DNA from: JADJQU01 sp035490315
GTDB lineage: Bacteria; Planctomycetota; UBA1135; GCA-002686595
Direction of reading: 5' to 3'
DNA: 12,191 nucleotides
Assembly (NCBI GenBank): GCA_035490315.1
Contig: DATHET010000162.1
Coordinates: 1-12,191 of the forward strand
The notes below the pieces were generated by a model. It had not been told where the DNA came from, did no database searches, and saw nothing but the letters and a program-made list of their open reading frames with translations. Shown here in pieces: positions 6,587 to 12,191 of the stretch. How positions within the stretch are numbered: position 1 is the first letter of the stretch; each line of letters opens with the position of its first letter. A program made the translations under genes and the position numbers.

Positions 6587-9500
6587 CGGTCAACGTGACG
6601 TTGCTCGGCGGCGTGAAGCCGTTGTCGCGGCCCCACCACTGGCAGTCGACGGTCGTGCCGACGACGCTGAGCGCGGCTTGCGGATTGCCGCCGAGCGAGC
6701 CGCTCGCGAAGGCATTCATGTCGAGGCTGTAGATGCCCGAGCAATCGTTCGCCGGCACAGGATTGCCGCCAGCATTGGCGCCGATGCTGCGCCGGATCGG
6801 AGAGGCGACGCACAGGATTCCGCCCTGGAACGGGCCCGAGGCGCGTCCCGTGGTGCTGTACAGCAAGAGGCCCGGCTTCAGGTTGCGGACATTGCTACCG
6901 CGCACGCTGAAACCGCTCGACGCGGCAGCGCTCGAAGTGCCGATCGAGCCGATCGCCGGCGTGCAGCCCAGCGAGTTGACCTTCGCGGTGCAGTACACGA
7001 CAGGCGCTGTGCAGCAGGCACCCGAGGTCGCGCCCGCGAGAGCATCGCCGGAATTCCCCGCGCAGTTGAAAGCGTGGACACGGTAGTCGTACGCAGTCCC
7101 GCAGGCTGCGGTCACGTCCTGGAAGGCCGTGGCATTCGCGACGGTCGTGCCGGCGGGCGACCAGGATCCGCTGCCCGCGAGGGCGCGCTCGACCTTGAAT
7201 CCGTCCTCGTTGCCCGAGTTGTCGGTCCACGACAAGGCGATCTGCGTTTGCGAGATCGGATTCGCGACGAGCGACGTCGGCGCAGCCGGCAGGACCTGGG
7301 TGCAACCGCCCGGATGGCTCAGGGGATCCGCGGGATCCGTGCCGGCGTCGAGCTCGTCGCGATCGAAGCTGCCGTCGAGGTCGCGGTCGATCCCAAGCCG
7401 CGTCTCGGTGCCCTTCTGCACCACGGTGAACGTGACCTCGCTGCCCTGCGCGGCTGCCGCGCGCAGGCTCGCGTCCGAGAGCACCGACGCCGCGCGGTCC
7501 GATTGCCAGTTGTTCGTCGCGGGCTGGTAGCGATAGCCACGCGACAGCCCGGCTTGACGACTCTTGGCGATCAGCGCGACCTTCCCGTTGATCGCGAGCT
7601 GCTCCATGCTGGTGATCAGAGCAATCTGCGCCGGCGGCGCTGTCGCGATCGAGACCAGGGTGGTCTGCTTGCCGACCGAAGCGGGCGAATCGTTGCTCGC
7701 GGTGCCCGGCGGCTGCTGCGGCGTGTTCGGCGCGCCCGCGGGCAAGTCGGAGCCCGAGAAGGCGAGCATGAAGGCGGTCAGGTCCGCGATCTCCTGGTCG
7801 TTGTTGACGCGGAACACCGGCTCCGACACGAAACGCTCGATCGAATCGACGCTTCCGTCGTGCAGCACGCCGAATCCCGACGTGTTCAGGAGCTGCGTCG
7901 CGTTGAAGCCGGTCTTCTCGTACAGGTTGCGCAGCTGCGGGACCTTGGTCGAGAGGTTGGTCGTGCCGTCGACGGAAACCAGCATGGCATGGTGCTGCCC
8001 CAGCGCGCCGACGGGGAAGGGCTGCATCGTGAAGCCGACGAGCCGCGTGTCGGTTCCCATCCCGGTCGGCATGGTGTGGCAAGTCGCGCAGGCGATCGCG
8101 CCGTTGTCGAGCAGGTTCGGCGGCTGGTACAGGGCGAGGCCTGCGACTGCGTTGCCGTTGGGCAGCGGCGCGCCGGCGGGCGCGAAGCGGCCGGTCGTGA
8201 AGTGTCCGGGCAGCGGCAGGCTCGTCGGCAGGCTGTTGTCGAAATTGCGGAAGGGATTCGGCGGGTAGAAGATCGTCGCGAGGAAGCTCTCGAACTCCTG
8301 CATCTCCGACGGCGTCAGCGTCACGTCGTCGGCTTGCAGCCCGAGGAAGGCCGGCGCGAACTGCTCGATGCCGTCGCGATCGCCGCGCCAGTGGTGCGGC
8401 TCCTTGCCGATGATGTCCTGCAGCGTCTGCGTGGTCATCGGACCCTTCATCGAGTGGAAGGGCGTGAAGCCCGTGTTCAGGCCGGGCAGGCTGGCTCCGA
8501 GATTCTGGCCCGCGACCGGTTTGTTGGCCCCGGCGGGGTCGCCGAGATCCCAGGCGAGGCGGTCCATGCGCCCGTCGACGTGGCAGGAGCCGCAGGCGAT
8601 CAGGCCCAGACCGGAATTCTTGCGCGTGTCGTAGAGGTGCTTGCGGCCGACTTTGATCGCCGCCGGGCTCGCGTCGTGGAAGGGCACGCGCGCGACTTCG
8701 ATCTCGGAGCCGGTGTCGACCATCGAGATCGCCGACTCGAACTTGTCGAGGACGTAGAGCCGCGCGCGCGTCTCGTCGAGCGCCACGCCGGTCGGACCCT
8801 CGCCGACGGCGATGGTCGGAGCCAGGCCGACCCGCGCGCCGCTCCCGTCGATCACGATCACGTTGTTCGAGCCCATGCCCGCGACGTATCCGCGCGCTCC
8901 GTCGCCGCGGAACACGATTCCGCGCGGATCGCCCAGCGACTTGTCGCGCTCCTGCTGAGGCAGGGTCGAGACCTGGTAATCCAGGTGTGGGTTCAAGTCG
9001 ACGACGGTCGGGGTGCCGACGCCGCTGCCTGGGACGTTCGCGAGCTCGACGCGCAGGAACACGCCGTTGACGATCGGCTCGAAGCGCACTTCGTTCGTCG
9101 CGTCCGTGCCGACCACGACGACCTCGGCGTTGGCGGGGTTCACGGCCATCGCCATGCAGATGTTCATCATGTGCTTGACGTAGCTGACCGACAGGCTGCT
9201 CGTGTCGATCACGGCCACGTCGTTGTCGGCGACGTCCCAGCCGACGACCCGGCCGGATTGCGCCGCGTTCGCACCGCTGACCCAGGGCGTCCAGTTGTGG
9301 TTGTTGTCGTCCATCCATTGACCGGCGGCGTTCTGCTTGACGATCAAGCTGACTTTCGGCGGCGTTCCGTTGGCGGCGTTGAGCGGCGGATTGAAGCTCG
9401 CGCCGGAATTCGGCGGGGGATTGACGCCCGCGTAGGGGCCGGCGGGAAGATTGACCACGTTCGGCGGGAAGCCGAGGTTGCCGACGCCCGTCGTTCCGCC

Positions 9501-10070
9501 GCCGAGCACCGTCGAGTCGTTGCCCGATTCGAAGATCGCGGCGTAGACCTTGGTGCCGTCCGGCGAGACCGCGAGGGCGCGCGGGTCTTCGCCGAAGATC
9601 GAGATGCGCGCCGGCAGGGCCGTGAGGTTCGAGAGATCGAAGACGAGCACGGAGTTCGCTGCGCTGCAGGTCACGAAGGCCTTGCCGTTCGCGAACACCA
9701 CGTCCGCGGGCTCGTCGTCGGTCGAAAGGGTCGCGATGACGCGCTCGCTGGCCAGGTCGACGATCGAGACCGAATCCGAGATCTGGTTGACGACCCAGAC
9801 TTCTCCGTTGGTGCGCGCGCGCACGCTGACCGGATCGATCCCCACGTGGATCGACGACACGAGGAGGGGAACCGCGCCGGTGGTCGCGAAAACCTCGAGG
9901 CGCGCGTCCGGGGTGTTGACCGCGAGCAGGGTGGCCAGGTCCGGCGTCAGCTCGAGCGGGTGGACGTGCGGCGTCTCCCAGTTGACGAAGCTCGATTGCG
10001 CGCTCGCCAGGGCGCCGCTGAAGCAGACCAATGAAAACGGAAGAACGACTCGACCAAGCTGGGATCGCAC
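6558..10070 (-). CDS. Secreted beta-propeller / c-type haem / FN3 protein with C-terminal VCP module
   Basis: This exported protein of 1170 residues is probably a surface or periplasmic redox protein. A signal peptide (~1-25, ending ALASAQ) is followed by a YVTN-type propeller to ~470, with blades such as VSIVDLASERVIATL and ANSVLVFDLS. Next comes a region like di-haem cytochrome c peroxidase/MauG. It has two haem motifs, CGSCH (493-497) and CATCH (661-665), plus family landmarks VPQLRNLYEKTGFN, GFGVLHDGSVDSIERF and DLTAFMLAFSGS. Then come a calcium-type loop in DRDLDGSFDRDELDAGTDP, an FN3 domain (~927-1020, ALSWTDNSGNEDGFKVER) and a 150-residue C-terminal module (~1021-1170) with six cysteines that ends VCP. 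The GTG at 10070 is preferred because of an excellent ribosome binding site and the signal peptide; the longer frame from 10172 adds only low-complexity residues. The partial gene upstream on the same strand is a tandem paralogue. The electron donor or substrate cannot be deduced; the peroxidase-like label rests on motifs only. Confidence 0.9.
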   Translation of the reverse strand: MRSQLGRVVLPFSLVCFSGALASAQSSFVNWETPHVHPLELTPDLATLLAVNTPDARLEVFATTGAVPLLVSSIHVGIDPVSVRARTNGEVWVVNQISDSVSIVDLASERVIATLSTDDEPADVVFANGKAFVTCSAANSVLVFDLSNLTALPARISIFGEDPRALAVSPDGTKVYAAIFESGNDSTVLGGGTTGVGNLGFPPNVVNLPAGPYAGVNPPPNSGASFNPPLNAANGTPPKVSLIVKQNAAGQWMDDNNHNWTPWVSGANAAQSGRVVGWDVADNDVAVIDTSSLSVSYVKHMMNICMAMAVNPANAEVVVVGTDATNEVRFEPIVNGVFLRVELANVPGSGVGTPTVVDLNPHLDYQVSTLPQQERDKSLGDPRGIVFRGDGARGYVAGMGSNNVIVIDGSGARVGLAPTIAVGEGPTGVALDETRARLYVLDKFESAISMVDTGSEIEVARVPFHDASPAAIKVGRKHLYDTRKNSGLGLIACGSCHVDGRMDRLAWDLGDPAGANKPVAGQNLGASLPGLNTGFTPFHSMKGPMTTQTLQDIIGKEPHHWRGDRDGIEQFAPAFLGLQADDVTLTPSEMQEFESFLATIFYPPNPFRNFDNSLPTSLPLPGHFTTGRFAPAGAPLPNGNAVAGLALYQPPNLLDNGAIACATCHTMPTGMGTDTRLVGFTMQPFPVGALGQHHAMLVSVDGTTNLSTKVPQLRNLYEKTGFNATQLLNTSGFGVLHDGSVDSIERFVSEPVFRVNNDQEIADLTAFMLAFSGSDLPAGAPNTPQQPPGTASNDSPASVGKQTTLVSIATAPPAQIALITSMEQLAINGKVALIAKSRQAGLSRGYRYQPATNNWQSDRAASVLSDASLRAAAAQGSEVTFTVVQKGTETRLGIDRDLDGSFDRDELDAGTDPADPLSHPGGCTQVLPAAPTSLVANPISQTQIALSWTDNSGNEDGFKVERALAGSGSWSPAGTTVANATAFQDVTAACGTAYDYRVHAFNCAGNSGDALAGATSGACCTAPVVYCTAKVNSLGCTPAIGSIGTSSAAASSGFSVRGSNVRNLKPGLLLYSTTGRASGPFQGGILCVASPIRRSIGANAGGNPVPANDCSGIYSLDMNAFASGSLGGNPQAALSVVGTTVDCQWWGRDNGFTPPSNVTLTDGLEYVVCP

Positions 10071-10194
10071 GGGGGGACTCCTCGAGGGGGAACGCGGGGC
10101 CTCCGAAGAGCTTAACCGACGAGCGCGAGAAGGATCGCGACCCGTCCGGAACGCACGAGGCCCGCAGCGCATTCGCGGCGAGCCCCGAAGTTAT
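10071..10194 (-). other. Spacer between the tandem paralogues
   Basis: These 124 bases separate the stop of the upstream paralogue (10195) from the start of the downstream one. Apart from the ribosome binding site at its end I see no strong hairpin with a T-run and no recognisable promoter. The pair may therefore be co-transcribed, but a separate promoter cannot be excluded. Confidence 0.35.
10078..10083 (-). promoter_or_regulatory. Ribosome binding site fixing the GTG start at 10070
   Basis: GAGGAG on the minus strand lies 7 bases before the GTG. It rules in the GTG start and against the frame's upstream ATG at 10172, which lies in low-complexity sequence. Confidence 0.75.
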
Positions 10195-12191
10195 TTACGG
10201 GCAAACCGTGTATTGCAGCCCGTCGGACAGCGTGACGTTGTCCGGCACCGGGAAACCGGGGTCGCGGCCCCACCATTGGGTGGACACGATGGTTCCGGGC
10301 ACGAGCAGGGCCGGCGCGGGCGTTCCGCCGAGGCCGCCGGAGGCGAAGGCGTTCATGTCGATCGAGTAGAGGCCGCTGCAATCGTTCGCGGGCCCTGGAT
10401 TGCCGCCGGAGCCCGCGCCCGTGCTGCGCTTGACCGGCGAATTGACGCACAGGAAGCCGCCGTGGAAGGGCGTGCTCGCCGCGCCATTCGTGCCGTAGAG
10501 CAAGAGCCCCGCCTTGTTGTTGCGGACGTTGGAAGCCTCCACCGTGAAACCGAAGGGAAGGCTCGCGCTCGGCATGCCGTTCGCGCCGATCGCCGGCGTG
10601 CAGTTCAGGCTGTTCACCTTCGCCGTGCAGTAGATCAGGTCGACGCCGCAGCAGGGACCGGTGGTGGCCGCGGCGATGGCGAATCCGGCGTCGCCCGCGC
10701 AGTTGAGTGCGCTGACGCGGTAGTTGAGCGCCGTGCCACAGGGTGCGTTCGTGTCCGTCCAGCCCGTGGAGTCCGCCGCGATCCAGGCCATGAGACTCCA
10801 GGAACCGCTGCCGGCGAGCTCGCGCTCGACTTTGTAATCGGACTCGTCGTTCGCGTTGTCGACCCAGGCAAGCTGCACGGTCGTGGAGAACTGCGGCGTT
10901 GCGACGAGCTGGGTGGGCAAGGCCGGAGCGGAGAGGGTGCAGCCGCCACCGTGGCTGGCCGGATCCGAAGGATCGGTGCCCGCGTCGAGCTCGTCGCGAT
11001 CGAACACGCCGTCGAGATCGCGGTCGACGCCCAGGCGCGTCTGGGTGCCGCGCGCAACCGCGGTGATGGTCAGCTCGTTGCCCGCGGCCGCGGTGTTCAT
11101 CAACGTGGGCATCGGCCAGAACTCGAGCGCGCGGTCGCTCTGCCAGCCGCTGCCGGTGAACACGAGGCCGCGCGGAAGTCCAAGGAAGCGAACGTGGGCG
11201 ATCAGGCCGATCTTGTCCGCCGCCGCGAGCTGCGCCAGCGTGCCGATCATCTGGATGTCCGCGTTCGACGCGCTCGCGACCGAAGTGATCGTGACCTGCT
11301 TGCCGACCGCCGCGTGGGTGTCGTTGCTCGAGGTGCCGGGAGGCTCGAGCGTGTTCGACGAGGAAGCGCCGGGCAGGTTGGAGCCCGAGAACGAGAGCAG
11401 GAAAGCGGTCAGGTCGGCCACGTCCTGGTTGCTCGCCGTCGAGAAGATCGGCTCGGAGACCAGGCGCTCGATCGAGTCGACCGTCCCGTCGTGCAGGAGG
11501 CCGAAACCCGCCGTGTTGACCAGCTGGGTCGTGTTGAATCCCGTCTTGTCGCCCAGCGAGCGCAGCTGCGGAATCTTGAAGGTGATCACGCTGACGCCGT
11601 TGCCGGCGACGATCGCGTGGTGGTGCTCACCCAGGGCGCCGACCGGGATCGGATTGAACACGACGTTGGTCGAATTGAACGTGAAGTCGGTGCCGATTCC
11701 CGTTGGCAGGGTGTGGCAGGAGACGCAGGCGCGCACGCCGACGAGCAGATTGGGCGGACGGAACAGCGCGAGCCCGCGCTGCGCATTCCCGTTGGGCAGG
11801 GGCAGGCCCGCCGGCCCGAATCGCCCGGTCGTGAAGTGACCCGGCAGGGGCAGGCTGGTCTTCAGCGTGTTGTCGATGGCGCGGTATGGGTTGGGCGGGA
11901 AGGTGATCGTCGCGACGAAGTTCTCGAACTCCTGCATTTCCTGCGGAGTGAGCGTCGTGTCGTCGCCGAGCAGGGAGGTGAAGGCGCCGCTGAAGGCTTC
12001 GAGCCCGGTGCGGTCGCCGCGCCAGTGCAGCGGTTCCTTGCCGACGATGTCCTGGAAGGTCTGGGTCACCATCGGACCCTTCATCGGGTGGTAGGGAGTG
12101 AAGCCCTGGTTGAGCCCGGGGACATTGCCGCCGAGATTCTGACCCGGCGTGCTCGGCACCTGATTTCCGGCCGGATTGCCAAGGTCCCAGG
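10195..12191 (-). CDS. Second haem / FN3 / VCP-module protein, paralogue (5' end outside window)
   Basis: 664 complete residues of a larger exported protein are visible; the frame stays open to the right edge. The first visible residues, WDLGNPAG, match the complete paralogue (WDLGDPAG) just after its first haem site, so the propeller and first CxxCH should lie beyond the edge. An internal GTG near 12159 is not the true start. Visible parts in order are a CVSCH haem motif (codons 11713-11727); KIPQLRSLGDKTGFN, GFGLLHDGTVDSIERL and DLTAFLLSFSGS of the peroxidase-like region; the calcium-type loop DRDLDGVFDRDELDAGTDP; an FN3 domain (LAWVDNANDESDYKVERELA); and the last 150 residues, which align without gaps to the other protein's C-terminal module. 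One of the six module cysteines is replaced (VSTQWW instead of VDCQWW). Order and sequence match its neighbour throughout, so this is a tandem duplication with substantial divergence. The role is inferred from that neighbour. Confidence 0.9.
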   Translation of the reverse strand, partial: WDLGNPAGNQVPSTPGQNLGGNVPGLNQGFTPYHPMKGPMVTQTFQDIVGKEPLHWRGDRTGLEAFSGAFTSLLGDDTTLTPQEMQEFENFVATITFPPNPYRAIDNTLKTSLPLPGHFTTGRFGPAGLPLPNGNAQRGLALFRPPNLLVGVRACVSCHTLPTGIGTDFTFNSTNVVFNPIPVGALGEHHHAIVAGNGVSVITFKIPQLRSLGDKTGFNTTQLVNTAGFGLLHDGTVDSIERLVSEPIFSTASNQDVADLTAFLLSFSGSNLPGASSSNTLEPPGTSSNDTHAAVGKQVTITSVASASNADIQMIGTLAQLAAADKIGLIAHVRFLGLPRGLVFTGSGWQSDRALEFWPMPTLMNTAAAGNELTITAVARGTQTRLGVDRDLDGVFDRDELDAGTDPSDPASHGGGCTLSAPALPTQLVATPQFSTTVQLAWVDNANDESDYKVERELAGSGSWSLMAWIAADSTGWTDTNAPCGTALNYRVSALNCAGDAGFAIAAATTGPCCGVDLIYCTAKVNSLNCTPAIGANGMPSASLPFGFTVEASNVRNNKAGLLLYGTNGAASTPFHGGFLCVNSPVKRSTGAGSGGNPGPANDCSGLYSIDMNAFASGGLGGTPAPALLVPGTIVSTQWWGRDPGFPVPDNVTLSDGLQYTVCP

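Noticed and set aside
6678..10034. A 1118-codon open frame on the plus strand opposite the giant haem protein gene
   Set aside because: The product is Arg/Asp/Ala-rich low complexity with no domain, while the minus strand has clear haem, FN3 and propeller motifs. High GC at third positions explains the open antisense frame.
12159..12159. The internal GTG at 12159 as the start of the second haem protein
   Set aside because: The frame remains open upstream to the edge, and the upstream residues WDLGNPAG match the paralogue internally, so the gene is cut by the window edge.

Overview
The window is GC-rich bacterial chromosome with six protein genes, two of them cut by the window edges, and no RNA gene, IS element or CRISPR array that I can see. 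The gene content suggests Planctomycetota or a neighbouring lineage. The pointers are a secreted ThuA-DUF1080 fusion, very large secreted proteins combining a beta-propeller, c-type haem motifs and FN3, and a C-terminal cysteine-containing module ending in VCP that I associate from memory with deep planctomycete genomes. This assignment is inference, because there is no rRNA or marker gene here.

Layout. From the left edge, on the minus strand, there is an RhlE-type DEAD-box RNA helicase (3' end outside the window), preceded by a short leader with two GC hairpins and a small basic/acidic protein of unknown function. After a 167-base divergent spacer, two plus-strand genes follow: a complete dipeptidyl-peptidase IV-type lipoprotein (S9B) and a secreted ThuA-DUF1080 fusion. 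The plus block ends at an almost perfect 98-base inverted repeat, which fills the gap to a convergent minus-strand block. Read in its own direction, that block starts off the right edge with a partial propeller/cytochrome-peroxidase-like protein, followed by a complete 1170-residue paralogue and a small three-helix membrane protein whose start overlaps the paralogue's end by 29 bases.

How the genes may work together. The plus-strand pair points to degradation in the periplasm or at the cell surface, of peptides by the peptidase and possibly of oxidised sugars by the DUF1080 protein. The minus-strand pair are tandem duplicates with a YVTN-like propeller (seen in the complete copy), CxxCH haem sites, a DxDxDG calcium-type loop, an FN3 domain and the same 150-residue C-terminal module. 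They look like exported redox or surface proteins.

Most notable are the long inverted repeat between the convergent genes, which no gene explains, and the shared C-terminal module, which could be an undescribed sorting or anchoring domain. No gap between genes exceeds 170 bases.
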